From NCBI GenBank assembly GCA_964495595.1, contig CAZBWH010000028.1, forward strand, positions 1-35,982: a stretch of DNA of 35,982 nucleotides, written 5' to 3'. This document shows positions 7,546 to 16,040 of this stretch, one piece after another. The position numbers and the translations under genes are program-made. The first letter of the stretch is position 1, and each line of letters begins with the position of its first letter. Below the pieces are notes generated by a model that worked only from the letters and a program-made list of their open reading frames with translations, ran no database searches and was not told where the DNA came from. This stretch comes from CALMFQ01 sp964495595 (GTDB taxonomy: Bacteria > Pseudomonadota > Gammaproteobacteria > Burkholderiales > SCOH01).

Positions 7546-10500
7546 CTGGCCTGGCGGCTGGGTAGCCGGAACCACAGGGCGTACAGTGCCGGCACGAACA
7601 GCAGGGTAATGGCGGTGCCGACCGCGACGCCGCCAATCAGTACGTAGGCCAGCGGGCCCCAGAAGCTGTCGTGGGTGAGCGGGATGAAGGCCAACACGGC
7701 GGCCAGTGCGGTCAGGATCACCGGGCGGGCGCGCTGTACGGCGGCTTCGACCACGCCTTCGAACGCGCTCATACCGGCATCGAAGTTGTCGCTCACCTGC
7801 TGAGTGAGAATCAGCGTGTTGCGCATCAGGATGCCCGCCAGCCCGGTCAGCCCCAGCAAGGCGACGAAGCCGAACGGCTGGTGGAACAGCAGCAGTGCCA
7901 CCACCGCACCGATCAGGCCGAGCGGCGCTGTCGCCAGCACCATGAAGGTGCCGGAGAACGAGCGCATCTGCAGCATGATGAAAATCAGCATGAAGGCGGC
8001 CATTGCCGGCTGCAGGGCCTGGATCGAGGCATCCGCCTTGCCTGACTGCTCGACCGAGCCAGCGATGTCGATGCGGTAGCCCGGTGGCAGGCTGGCGCGC
8101 ACGCCGGCCAGTGCCTGCCAGACGGCAGCCGTGACGTCGTTGGGCTGGCCGCGGTTCAGGTCGGCCTGCACCGCAACAAACGGCTCGCGGTTGTAGCGCT
8201 TGATCACCGGTTCTTCGTACCGGACTTCGATCTGCCCCAGTTGACTGACCGGCAGCTTGCGGCCGTCGCGGCTGAGGATTTCCAGCTCGGCCAGCCGGCC
8301 GGCAGTGATTTTCTCGCCGCCGATGGCGCCACGGGCGTAGACCTCGACGCTGCGGATATCCTGGCGTAACTGGGTGACCGGCACCCCTTCCAGCTGCAAC
8401 TGCAGTTGCTGTGACACATCCTGCACGGTCAGCCCCAGCAGCCGCAACCGCTCCATGTCCATTGCCAGATGCAGCACCGGCGTCCGGCTGTCCCAGTCCA
8501 GGTGCGGGTCTTTCAGTCGTTGATCGGCACTCATCACACGGCGCACCTGGTGGGCGATGTCGCGCAGTTTGACCGGATCGGCGCCGAACACGCGAAAGGC
8601 GATCGGCCAGATCACCGGCGGCCCGTACAGCAGCTTGTAAACCCGCACCCGCGCTTCGGGGAATTCACCCCGGTCGATGCGAGCCTGCAGCAGGGCGATG
8701 ATCCGGTCGCGGGCGGCGACATCATTGGCCACTGCAATCAGCTTGGCAAAGGCCGGATCGGGCGGCTCGGGGTTGGCGGAGATGAAAAAGCGCGGTGCGC
8801 CGCTGCCGACGTAGGCCGACAGCGATTTGACCTCGGCCAGCGGCGCGAGAATCGCCTCAACCCGCTTGACGGTGCGGTCGGTGGCGGTAATGGCGCTGCC
8901 GGGCGGCAGATTGACGCTGATCAACACTTCCGGCCGGTCGGAGCCGGGAAAGAATTGCTTCTGCACAGCAAACGCCATGCCCAGCCCGGCCAGCAGCAAC
9001 AGCCCCAGCGTGGCAGCGACCACGGTTTTGCGGTACTGCACACACCAGGCAATCAGCCGCCGCAGCCGCTGGTAAGCCGGCGTCTGGTACAGGCTGGCGT
9101 GATCGTGCGCCTGGCCGGCAACAGGCGCTGGCAGCAGCTTCACCCCCAGGTAGGGCACGAACACCACGGCGACCAGCCACGACACCAGCAACGCCAGAGC
9201 CAGCACCCAGAAAATGTTGCCGGCGTATTCACCGACGCCGGAGCGGGCAAAGCCGATCGGGAAAAAGCCGGCGGCGGTGACCAGCGTGCCGAACAGCATC
9301 GGCGCCGCAGTGACGCTCCAGGCGTGGCCGGCAGCGCGAATCCGGTCCCAGCCTTCGGCCATTTTCACCAGCATCATTTCCACGGCGATGATGGCATCGT
9401 CGACCAGCAGCCCCAGCGCAATGATCAGCGCCCCCAGCGTGATGCGGTCGAGATTGATTCCCATCAGCTTCATGGCCAGGAAGGTAATGCCCAGCGTCAG
9501 CGGCACGGCAATACCGACGATCAGGCCGGCACGCAGGCCGATGGCCAGCACGCTGACGGCGACCACCACCGCCACTGCGACCATGAACTTGAGCTGGAAC
9601 AGGTCAACCGCGCCACGAATTGCCTCGGTCTGATCCGTCAGCACGTCCAGCGCCATCCCCAGCGGCAGGCTCGCCCGTTCGCTGGCCAGAAAGCCGCTCA
9701 GCCGCAGGCCGAAATCCAGCCCGTTCTGGCCTTTCTGCATCACGACCCCCAGCAGCAGCGCATCCTGGCCGCGCGAGCGCACCAGCGAGCCGGGAGGGTC
9801 TTCATAGCCACGGTGGATGGTGGCCAGATCGGCCAGCTTCAGCAGCCGGTTACCAACCCGGATCGGCACCGCAGCCAGTTGCGCCGGGTCGGACAGATCG
9901 CTGTCCAGCCGCAGGTACAGCCTGGGGCCAACGGTTTCCAGCCGTCCGGCCGGCAACAGCCGGTTGCTGGCGTCAATCGCCTCGAACACCGCCTGCGGCG
10001 CCAGCCCCAAGTTCAGCAACCGCGCATGGTCGAATTCGAGAAACACCCGCTCGCTGCGCTCACCCAGCAGCAGCGCCTTGTGTACACCTTCCATCCGCCG
10101 CAGCCGGTCACGGATCGACTCAGCCTCGCGAGTCAGTTCGCGCATCGGCATGCCCGGTGCGGTCACGGCAACCAGCTTGAAATAGACGTCGGAGAAATCA
10201 TCGTTGACCAGCGGGCCGATCACGCCGGCCGGCAGGAGGCGCGCTTCGTCCTGCATCCGTTTGCGTACCTCGTAGAACAGTGCAGGCACCTTGGCCTGCG
10301 GAGTGTAATCGTGGAATTCGACTTGCAATGTAGCCTGGCCGGCCCGCACCGTGGTTTCGATGCGGTAGAGGTTTTCCACTTCCTGGATGCGTTTTTCCAG
10401 CCGGTCGACCACCTGCCGTTGCAGCTCGTCCGGCGTGGCGCCCGGCCAGCCAACCGACACCATCATGACCCGCACGGTGAACGCCGGGTCTTCCGCCCGC

Positions 10501-10607
10501 CCCAGCGACAAAAAGGAATGAATCCCGGCCAGCACCGCCAGCATCAGGAAAAACAGCGTGATCGCCCGTTCGCGTACTGCCAGCGCCGACAGATTGGGAA
10601 AGCTCAT
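7527..10607 (-). CDS. RND-family efflux pump, inner-membrane transporter
   Basis: 1026 residues, the full length of an AcrB/HAE-type pump. It opens MSFPNLSALAVRERAITLFFLMLAVLAG (first helix) and has the two large periplasmic loops, the helix-four acidic pair in LGLLVDDAIIAVEMM (proton relay), and paired transmembrane blocks in each half. Helix ten carries an arginine (GILMRNTLIL) where many drug pumps have GLAKNAILI, which is common in the smaller two-gene RND subfamily. Its ATG overlaps the stop of the adaptor gene by four bases (10604-10607), so the two subunits are translationally coupled. Substrates cannot be read from sequence. No outer-membrane TolC-like gene is in the operon, so it would borrow one. 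Confidence 0.93.
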   Translation of the reverse strand: MSFPNLSALAVRERAITLFFLMLAVLAGIHSFLSLGRAEDPAFTVRVMMVSVGWPGATPDELQRQVVDRLEKRIQEVENLYRIETTVRAGQATLQVEFHDYTPQAKVPALFYEVRKRMQDEARLLPAGVIGPLVNDDFSDVYFKLVAVTAPGMPMRELTREAESIRDRLRRMEGVHKALLLGERSERVFLEFDHARLLNLGLAPQAVFEAIDASNRLLPAGRLETVGPRLYLRLDSDLSDPAQLAAVPIRVGNRLLKLADLATIHRGYEDPPGSLVRSRGQDALLLGVVMQKGQNGLDFGLRLSGFLASERASLPLGMALDVLTDQTEAIRGAVDLFQLKFMVAVAVVVAVSVLAIGLRAGLIVGIAVPLTLGITFLAMKLMGINLDRITLGALIIALGLLVDDAIIAVEMMLVKMAEGWDRIRAAGHAWSVTAAPMLFGTLVTAAGFFPIGFARSGVGEYAGNIFWVLALALLVSWLVAVVFVPYLGVKLLPAPVAGQAHDHASLYQTPAYQRLRRLIAWCVQYRKTVVAATLGLLLLAGLGMAFAVQKQFFPGSDRPEVLISVNLPPGSAITATDRTVKRVEAILAPLAEVKSLSAYVGSGAPRFFISANPEPPDPAFAKLIAVANDVAARDRIIALLQARIDRGEFPEARVRVYKLLYGPPVIWPIAFRVFGADPVKLRDIAHQVRRVMSADQRLKDPHLDWDSRTPVLHLAMDMERLRLLGLTVQDVSQQLQLQLEGVPVTQLRQDIRSVEVYARGAIGGEKITAGRLAELEILSRDGRKLPVSQLGQIEVRYEEPVIKRYNREPFVAVQADLNRGQPNDVTAAVWQALAGVRASLPPGYRIDIAGSVEQSGKADASIQALQPAMAAFMLIFIMLQMRSFSGTFMVLATAPLGLIGAVVALLLFHQPFGFVALLGLTGLAGILMRNTLILTQQVSDNFDAGMSAFEGVVEAAVQRARPVILTALAAVLAFIPLTHDSFWGPLAYVLIGGVAVGTAITLLFVPALYALWFRLPSRQASMAASQ

Positions 10608-11656
10608 CGGGCCAGCTCCCGTACCGCCATCTGGTCATTCAGCAGATGTGCGCCCAACGCCACCAGCCGGTCAGACGACTGCAGCGGGCCGCGAATGCGC
10701 GCCTGTTCATGGTCCAGCGCCAGCACCCGTACCGGCACCGCTTGCACCCGCCCCTGCTGGACGCGCCAGACACGCGGCCCTTTGCTGCGTTCATCCAGCG
10801 CACCCAGCGGCACGGCGAAATCGCCTTCCGTCGCCGCGTGGCCGGCAAACCGGGTGCGCACTACAGAGCCGAGCAGCAGCGAGCCGGCCGGGTCGCTGAC
10901 GGTGTAGCGGGCCCGCCGGGTGCGGCCGAGCGGATCGACCGCGCCTGCCGTTTCCCGCAGCTGCAATGGCCGACGGCTGCCATCGGCCAGCCACACCTCG
11001 CCCTGGGCGGGCGGGGTGTGCTGATCGGGGAAAAACACTTCGACTTCACGTTCCCCGGCCTGCGCCAGCATCGCTACCGGCTGGCCAGCAGCCACCACCT
11101 GGCCCGTTTCGCCGCTGACATCGATCAATACTCCGCCAGCCGGGGCCTGTAGCCGGGCGTAGCCCTGTGCGTTGCGCGCCTGCTCCAGCCGGGCGCTGGC
11201 TGCATCGCGCTGCGCCAGCCGTTGCCGGTGCATTAGTTGCGCCTGCTCCAGTGCCTGCGCGCTGGTGAATTGCTGCGCCAGCAACTGGCGTTGGCGGGCC
11301 AGCTCGCTGTCAGCGTTGGCCAGCGCTGATTCGGCAGCGGCCAAGTCGGCTTCGGCGGCACGTACCATCTGCTGCAGATCGCGCTGATCAAGCTCGAACA
11401 ACACCTGGCCAGCGCTGACGGTCTGCCCGGCATCGACACTGCGCCGCGCAATCCGCCCGCCCACCTGAAACGCCAGCGGCGATTCAACCCGCGCCCGCAC
11501 CGTTCCTGACATCCCCAGCGTGGCGCCCGCGCCGCCGCCCAGGGTAATGGTTTTCACCAGCGGAGGCAGCGGTGCGGCCGGCGGTGTGGAGGAGGGGCCA
11601 CTGCAGGCAGCCAGGCTGCCAAGGCTGATCAGCAGGACGAGAGGGGAGATCTGCAT
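10604..11656 (-). CDS. RND efflux periplasmic adaptor lipoprotein
   Basis: 350 residues from the ATG at 11656. The signal peptide MQISPLVLLISLGSLAAC ends in a lipobox (LAAC, Cys18), so the adaptor is membrane-anchored by lipid. The lipoyl/barrel-sandwich half begins about residue 55 (ARVESPLAFQVGGRIARRSVDAGQTVSAGQVLFELD); a long alpha-helical hairpin rich in Ala/Gln/Glu follows (about 95-165), then the returning lipoyl half YARLQAPAGGVLIDVSGETGQVV and the beta-barrel domains. A longer open frame exists upstream, but it lies over the oxidoreductase gene and looks non-coding. Promoter and control are shared with the preceding oxidoreductase gene, 32 bases upstream. Confidence 0.92.
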   Translation of the reverse strand: MQISPLVLLISLGSLAACSGPSSTPPAAPLPPLVKTITLGGGAGATLGMSGTVRARVESPLAFQVGGRIARRSVDAGQTVSAGQVLFELDQRDLQQMVRAAEADLAAAESALANADSELARQRQLLAQQFTSAQALEQAQLMHRQRLAQRDAASARLEQARNAQGYARLQAPAGGVLIDVSGETGQVVAAGQPVAMLAQAGEREVEVFFPDQHTPPAQGEVWLADGSRRPLQLRETAGAVDPLGRTRRARYTVSDPAGSLLLGSVVRTRFAGHAATEGDFAVPLGALDERSKGPRVWRVQQGRVQAVPVRVLALDHEQARIRGPLQSSDRLVALGAHLLNDQMAVRELAR

Positions 11657-11688
11657 GAAGCTGTCTTTCTGGGTGTCGGGGGGGGTGA

Positions 11689-12942
11689 TTAAATGGCGCC
11701 GGCCTGGCGGCTGCGGGCCAGTTCGCGCTTGTAGCGGCCGGACAACTGGCGCAGTTTGATCTGGCCGTTGAGCAGCGCCAGAGTCGGTGCCGGAGGCTGG
11801 CTGCGGCGCTTGCCGGCGCCGAGGTTGCCCAGGTGGTCGACCATCCGCAGCAGCTCGGCCACCGACGACAGGCGGCTGCCCGGCCACGGTAGCGGCCAGC
11901 GGCCGATTTCGGTCGTGTGCCCTTGCAGCCATTCGCTGGCCAGCGCGGGCTGGATAGCCAGCGCCGTAGCCAGTCCGGCCAGCGCAAATCCTTGATCCAG
12001 CAGGGATTGGGCAACGTTGCGCCGGCGGATGCCGCCGGTGAGCATGACCGGCATCCGGGCCTGCGGCAACAGGCGGCGTGCCGGGTCGAGAAAATACACT
12101 TCGTCTGGCAAGGACTGACCATCGGCCGTGTGCCCCAGCATGGCCGGACTCTCATAGCTGCCGCCGGTGAGCTCCAGTGCGGCCAGCCCCAGCGGGTTGA
12201 GTTGCTGGATGACCCAGCCGGCGTCGTCGGTGCCAAAGCCGCCAGGGCAGAAATCGCTGACATTCAGATTCACGGCTACGCAGAAGTCGGGCCTGACCGC
12301 GCCGCGCACGGCGCGTACGGTGTCCAGCAACAGCCGGGCACGGTTTTCCAGCGATCCGCCCCAGCGATCCTGGCGCCGGTTGGTGTGCGCCGACAGGAAT
12401 TGACTGAGCAGGTGCCCTTGTCCAGCGAGGATTTGCACACCGTCAAAGCCGGCGGCCTCCGCCAGCCGGGCGCTGTTGGCGAAACGGGCAATCACCTCCT
12501 GGATCTGGGCTTCGGTCATCGGCTGCGGAGTGACAAACTGCATGCCCGTGTCGGTAGCATCCACGCTGATGCCGGATGGGGCAAATCCCGGCTGCCCCAG
12601 CGCGGTCAGCATCTGCCGGCCCGGATGATTGAGCTGCAGCCAGGCCAGTGCGCCACGCGAACGGCAAGCCATGGCCCAGCGGCCAAAGGCATCCAGATGG
12701 CGAGCTGAATCCAGTACCACCGAGCCGGGGCTGGCCAGCGCCCGGCGATCGATCATCACATTGCCGGTAATCAGCAGGCCCGCACCACCATCGGCCCAGC
12801 GCTGGTACAGACGAACCAGCCGGCTGCCGGGGGCCTGCTGTGCATCGGCCAGGCTGCTGTCCATGGCCGCCTTGGCAATGCGGTTGGGGCAGCTGCGGCC
12901 ATTGGCCAGGATCAGCGGCTGGTTGAGATCGGGTGGGGACAT
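11689..12942 (-). CDS. NADH:flavin oxidoreductase, Old Yellow Enzyme family
   Basis: 417 residues in an FMN TIM barrel: LILANGRSCPNRIAKAAMDSSLAD at the start, the glycine-rich YQRWADGGAGLLITGNVMI strand, QLNHPGRQ, and SQFLSAHTNRRQDRWGGSLENR. The family's substrate motif H-x-A-H/N-G-Y-L reads L-A-G-Q-G-H-L here (in QILAGQGHLLSQF), so both usual substrate-binding side chains are changed. It is the first gene of an operon with the RND adaptor and pump. Start choice: GGAG lies six bases before the ATG at 12942; an ATG at 12966 has no such site. Two palindromes and a divergent TetR gene upstream suggest repression relieved by a ligand. Confidence 0.9.
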   Translation of the reverse strand: MSPPDLNQPLILANGRSCPNRIAKAAMDSSLADAQQAPGSRLVRLYQRWADGGAGLLITGNVMIDRRALASPGSVVLDSARHLDAFGRWAMACRSRGALAWLQLNHPGRQMLTALGQPGFAPSGISVDATDTGMQFVTPQPMTEAQIQEVIARFANSARLAEAAGFDGVQILAGQGHLLSQFLSAHTNRRQDRWGGSLENRARLLLDTVRAVRGAVRPDFCVAVNLNVSDFCPGGFGTDDAGWVIQQLNPLGLAALELTGGSYESPAMLGHTADGQSLPDEVYFLDPARRLLPQARMPVMLTGGIRRRNVAQSLLDQGFALAGLATALAIQPALASEWLQGHTTEIGRWPLPWPGSRLSSVAELLRMVDHLGNLGAGKRRSQPPAPTLALLNGQIKLRQLSGRYKRELARSRQAGAI

Positions 12943-12976
12943 CGGAGACTCCAGAGTGAACGTCATGTCATTGTAT

Positions 12977-12994
12977 TTGAACAGTGGTGTACAA
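12977..12994. promoter_or_regulatory. Probable TetR operator 1
   Basis: TTGAACA-gtgg-TGTACAA, an inverted repeat with one mismatched pair, begins 34 bases upstream of the oxidoreductase ATG. It overlaps TACAAT/TTCAAA sequences on the minus strand that could be the -10 region. It is a sister of the palindrome at 13050-13066. Confidence 0.6.
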
Positions 12995-13049
12995 TTGTTG
13001 TCAACAGAGATTAGCGTTGCGGTGATCTGGCAGGGATATTGACTAAAAG

Positions 13050-13066
13050 TGAACAGCAATGTTCAA
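13050..13066. promoter_or_regulatory. Probable TetR operator 2
   Basis: TGAACA-gcaa-TGTTCA is a perfect 6-bp inverted repeat with a four-base spacer, ending 33 bases before the TetR ATG. It agrees with operator 1 in 14 of 21 aligned bases, all of them in the arms. The arrangement fits autoregulation plus control of the divergent efflux operon. Confidence 0.6.
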
Positions 13067-13099
13067 ATGCTGGTCATTGTCTGGACAGGAGCTATCCCA

Positions 13100-13738
13100 A
13101 TGATCCCAATTCCTGCTGCCACGCCCAGCCCGGCGCTTCGACGGATTCATCAGGCTGCGCTGCGGCTGTTTGCGCAAACCGGTTCCACCCAGCTGAGTGT
13201 CAGCGAGCTGGCGCAGGCAGCCGGGGTGGCGCGGGGAACGGTTTACAACAATCTGCGGGCGACTGATTCGCTGTTCGAGCGGATCGCCAGCGAGCTGAGC
13301 AGCGAGATGAGCCAGCGCATCCTGGCCTGCCTGGCTGCCGACACCGACCCGGCCTTGCGTCTGGCGCATGGCATCCGTTTTTTTCTGCGGCGCACCCACG
13401 AGGAGCCAGAGTGGGGGCGGTTCCTGTGTCGTTTCGCGTTGAACAACAGCACATTGCTGACCATGTGGAACGGCCCGGCGATGGCCGATCTGCAACATGG
13501 CTTTGAATCCCGTCGTTTCCAGATGCAGGCGCCCCAGTTGCCGACGATGCTGGCGCTGATCGGTGGCGCCGTGCTGGGCGCGATGTTCCTGGTGCTGGAA
13601 GGGCACAAATCCTGGCGCGAGGCCGGCGCCGATGCGGTCGAGCTGGTGCTGCGCGGCCTAGGGATTGCCGCTGACGAGGCCCGGCTGCTGGGGCAGTCGC
13701 CACTGCCGGCCCTGCCGCCGGCTGACGAGCCGGCTTGA
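13100..13738 (+). CDS. TetR/AcrR-family transcriptional regulator
   Basis: 212 residues. The DNA-binding domain is at about residues 10-56: RIHQAALRLFAQTG, then the helix-turn-helix SVSELAQAAGVARGTVYNNLRATDSLF. The remaining residues form the ligand-binding half with no assignable ligand (RTHEEPEWGRFLCRFALNNS and GGAVLGAMFLVLEG are visible helices). AGGAGC sits eight bases before the ATG at 13100, which favours this start over a weak one at 13049. It is divergent from the flavin oxidoreductase-RND operon and separated from it by two matching palindromes, so it very probably represses that operon and itself. Confidence 0.91.
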   Translation: MIPIPAATPSPALRRIHQAALRLFAQTGSTQLSVSELAQAAGVARGTVYNNLRATDSLFERIASELSSEMSQRILACLAADTDPALRLAHGIRFFLRRTHEEPEWGRFLCRFALNNSTLLTMWNGPAMADLQHGFESRRFQMQAPQLPTMLALIGGAVLGAMFLVLEGHKSWREAGADAVELVLRGLGIAADEARLLGQSPLPALPPADEPA

Positions 13739-13936
13739 TGAATGTCAATCCGCCAGCAAATGATGCCGTGCCGATCCTGGTCGCCTGACTCTGTAAAAAA
13801 TGAGTTAAATCCATGGCTTGACGGCTGACGAGCGCAGCGTTGCGGCAGCTTGTGCGACAAAATGCCGCATTTGAATCGCCGGATGGCCACTCTTATCATC
13901 GCGCGGTTATTGACTGCGAATGAACAGGTGGCCTTG
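13739..13936. other. Upstream region of the TonB receptor with a 7-bp inverted repeat
   Basis: TGCGGCA (13841-13847) and TGCCGCA (13863-13869) form a perfect inverted repeat over a 15-base spacer that itself holds TTGTGCGACAA. It lies about 70 bases before the receptor start and may be an operator, or a terminator for the TetR gene. No match to a known copper or iron box is evident. Confidence 0.35.
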
Positions 13937-15994
13937 ATGACTTCCCGCCCGACTCCTCTCTCTCTGGCTGTGCTGGCCAGTTTTCCCTTGCTGGCGCAGG
14001 CCGCGCCCGATGTTGATCTGGAGCCGACCGTGGTGACGGCACCCCGGATGACCGCGCCGCTGACCACGGTTACCCAGCCGAAATCCCCCCGTCAGCCAGT
14101 GCCGGCCCACGATGGCGCCGACTACCTGAAAACCATTCCCGGCTTCAATGTGATCCGCAAGGGTGGCACCGACGGTGATCCGGTACTGCGTGGCATGGCC
14201 GGGTCGCGGCTGAACATTCTGCTCGATGGCGAGCAAATTCTGGGGGGGTGCGGTAACCGGATGGACCCGCCGACGGCCTACGTCTTTCCTGAATCCTACG
14301 ACCGGATCAGCGTGATCAAGGGGCCGCAGACGGTGGCGCATGGGGCGGGCAATTCGGCGGGGACGGTGTTGTTCGAATACGACGCCAGAAAGCAGGTGCA
14401 GCCGGGGGCCAAGCTGTACGGCAGCCTGATGGCAGGCAGCTTCGGCCGGCACGACGAGGTGCTGGAGGCGCGCGCCAGCTCGGTGGCGGTTGACGGCCGG
14501 GTGGGGGGCACCCGCAGCCACAGCGATGATTATGAAGATGGTGATGGTCGCAAGGTTCACTCGCGCTATACCCGCTGGAGCGCCAATGCTGCTGTCGGGC
14601 TGCATCTGAATGAACGCACCCGGCTGGAGATCAGCGGGGCGAAAAGCGATGGCGAGGCCGCTTATGCCGACCGGTCGGTTGATGGCAGCCTGTTTGCACG
14701 GCAGAACATGGGCATCAAGCTGGATGCCCGCCAACCGCAGGCCGGCATCGACCGGGTCGAGGCGCAGTTGTACCGCAACTATGTCGATCATGTGATGGAC
14801 AACTACAGCCTGCGGGATTTTGTGCCCACCATGATGAGCAAAGAACCGGCTTACATGAACCCTGACCGGCTGACCAAGGGTGGCAGGCTGGTGGTGACGC
14901 TGGCACCGGGCAGCGCCAGCCAGCTCAAGCTGGGTACCGACGGGCAGATCAACATCCACAGCGGCAGGATGAGCATGAAGCAATGGTCGATGCCGGCTGG
15001 CGACATGCCCCGGGTCGATGATGCACGCTTTCGCCAGCTGGGGCTGTTTGCCGAGCTGACCCAGCATCTGGACGACAGCGCCCGCCTGATTGGCGGGGGG
15101 CGGCTGGACAAGTGGCGGGCTGACGATTTGCGCGCCAAGGTGTCTGCCGGCATGACCAGCGTGACCAATCCGACCGCCAGCCAGAGCCGCAGCGACGATC
15201 TGTACAGCGGATTTGCCCGCTACGAGCACGATCTGGGGCAGGGCGGGCTGACCGCGTTTGCCGGACTGGGGCATGTGCAGCGTTTCCCGGACTACTGGGA
15301 GCTGATCAACAAGGAAAGTGCCGATAGCCTGACGTCGTTCTACACCAGGCCGGAAAAGACCAGCCAGCTGGATGTGGGCGTGACCGGCACGGCGGGCGCG
15401 ACACGGCTGGGTTTGTCGGCCTTTGCCAGCCAGATCGAGGATTACATCCTGATCCAGTCGCAATACGTCAAGGCGGCCGGCATGGGCACGACTCGCACCG
15501 CTTCGATCTCCCGCAATGTCGATGCCCGCACCGTGGGGCTGGAAGCCAGTGCCGGACGTGATCTGGGCGCCCATCTCAAGCTGGACGCGACGCTGGCGTA
15601 CGTGCGTGGCGAAAACCGCACCGACAGCGTACCGCTGGCGCAACTGCCGCCGCTGGAAGGCCGGCTGATCGCAGCCTGGGATAACCAGGTCTGGTCGTTT
15701 GGTGGCCTGGTAAGGCTGGTAGCGCGCCAGGGGCGGGTGGCCGCCAATCAGGGCAATATTGTCGGTCAGGACATCGGCGCCACCGGTGGTTTCGGCGTGC
15801 TGTCGCTCAACGGTGGCTGGAAGCCACACAAGGTACTGCAGTTGAGCGCCGGGATCGACAACCTGCTCGACAAAACCTACGCCGAGCACATCAGCCGGTC
15901 GGCCGTGGCGGTGCCGGGCTACGCGCTGCAGACCACCCGCGTCAACGAGCCGGGGCGCAATCTGTGGTTGAAGGCGAGCGTTACGCTCGATTGA
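13937..15994 (+). CDS. TonB-dependent copper receptor, OprC/NosA-like
   Basis: 685 residues. Signal peptide MTSRPTPLSLAVLASFPLLAQA is followed by a TonB-box-like LEPTVVTAPRM. The plug (about 45-160) contains DYLKTIPGFNVIRKGGTDGDPVLRG and the family hallmark ILGGCGNRMDPPTAYVFPE, where Cys and Met form the CxxxM copper site described for OprC. A 22-strand barrel follows, ending in a C-terminal aspartate (VTLD) rather than the usual aromatic residue. HSGRMSM near residue 335 may supply further copper ligands. AGGTGG precedes the ATG at 13937; longer starts would bury the signal peptide. Likely roles are copper uptake or supply to cuproenzymes. It stands alone, convergent with the hydrolase gene. 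Confidence 0.88.
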   Translation: MTSRPTPLSLAVLASFPLLAQAAPDVDLEPTVVTAPRMTAPLTTVTQPKSPRQPVPAHDGADYLKTIPGFNVIRKGGTDGDPVLRGMAGSRLNILLDGEQILGGCGNRMDPPTAYVFPESYDRISVIKGPQTVAHGAGNSAGTVLFEYDARKQVQPGAKLYGSLMAGSFGRHDEVLEARASSVAVDGRVGGTRSHSDDYEDGDGRKVHSRYTRWSANAAVGLHLNERTRLEISGAKSDGEAAYADRSVDGSLFARQNMGIKLDARQPQAGIDRVEAQLYRNYVDHVMDNYSLRDFVPTMMSKEPAYMNPDRLTKGGRLVVTLAPGSASQLKLGTDGQINIHSGRMSMKQWSMPAGDMPRVDDARFRQLGLFAELTQHLDDSARLIGGGRLDKWRADDLRAKVSAGMTSVTNPTASQSRSDDLYSGFARYEHDLGQGGLTAFAGLGHVQRFPDYWELINKESADSLTSFYTRPEKTSQLDVGVTGTAGATRLGLSAFASQIEDYILIQSQYVKAAGMGTTRTASISRNVDARTVGLEASAGRDLGAHLKLDATLAYVRGENRTDSVPLAQLPPLEGRLIAAWDNQVWSFGGLVRLVARQGRVAANQGNIVGQDIGATGGFGVLSLNGGWKPHKVLQLSAGIDNLLDKTYAEHISRSAVAVPGYALQTTRVNEPGRNLWLKASVTLD

Positions 15995-16025
15995 GGCCGC
16001 TCAGGCAGGGGGCAGCGCCCCCCGC
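15975..16025 (+). terminator. Tandem hairpins after the TonB receptor
   Basis: CGAGCG-tta-CGCTCG sits at the very end of the gene, and GGGGGC-agc-GCCCCC (16008-16022) follows the stop. No T-run follows on either strand, so termination is only suggested. Confidence 0.35.
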
Positions 16026-16040
16026 CGCGGTGATGCAGGT

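Noticed and set aside
8469..10907. 812-codon open frame on the plus strand, antisense to the RND pump and adaptor
   Set aside because: It is rich in Gln/His/Arg with no family resemblance, as expected from the complement of GC-rich coding DNA; the minus-strand genes are unmistakable.
13907..15889. 660-codon open frame antisense to the TonB receptor
   Set aside because: Composition is that of a shadow frame; the receptor has a signal peptide and all family motifs.
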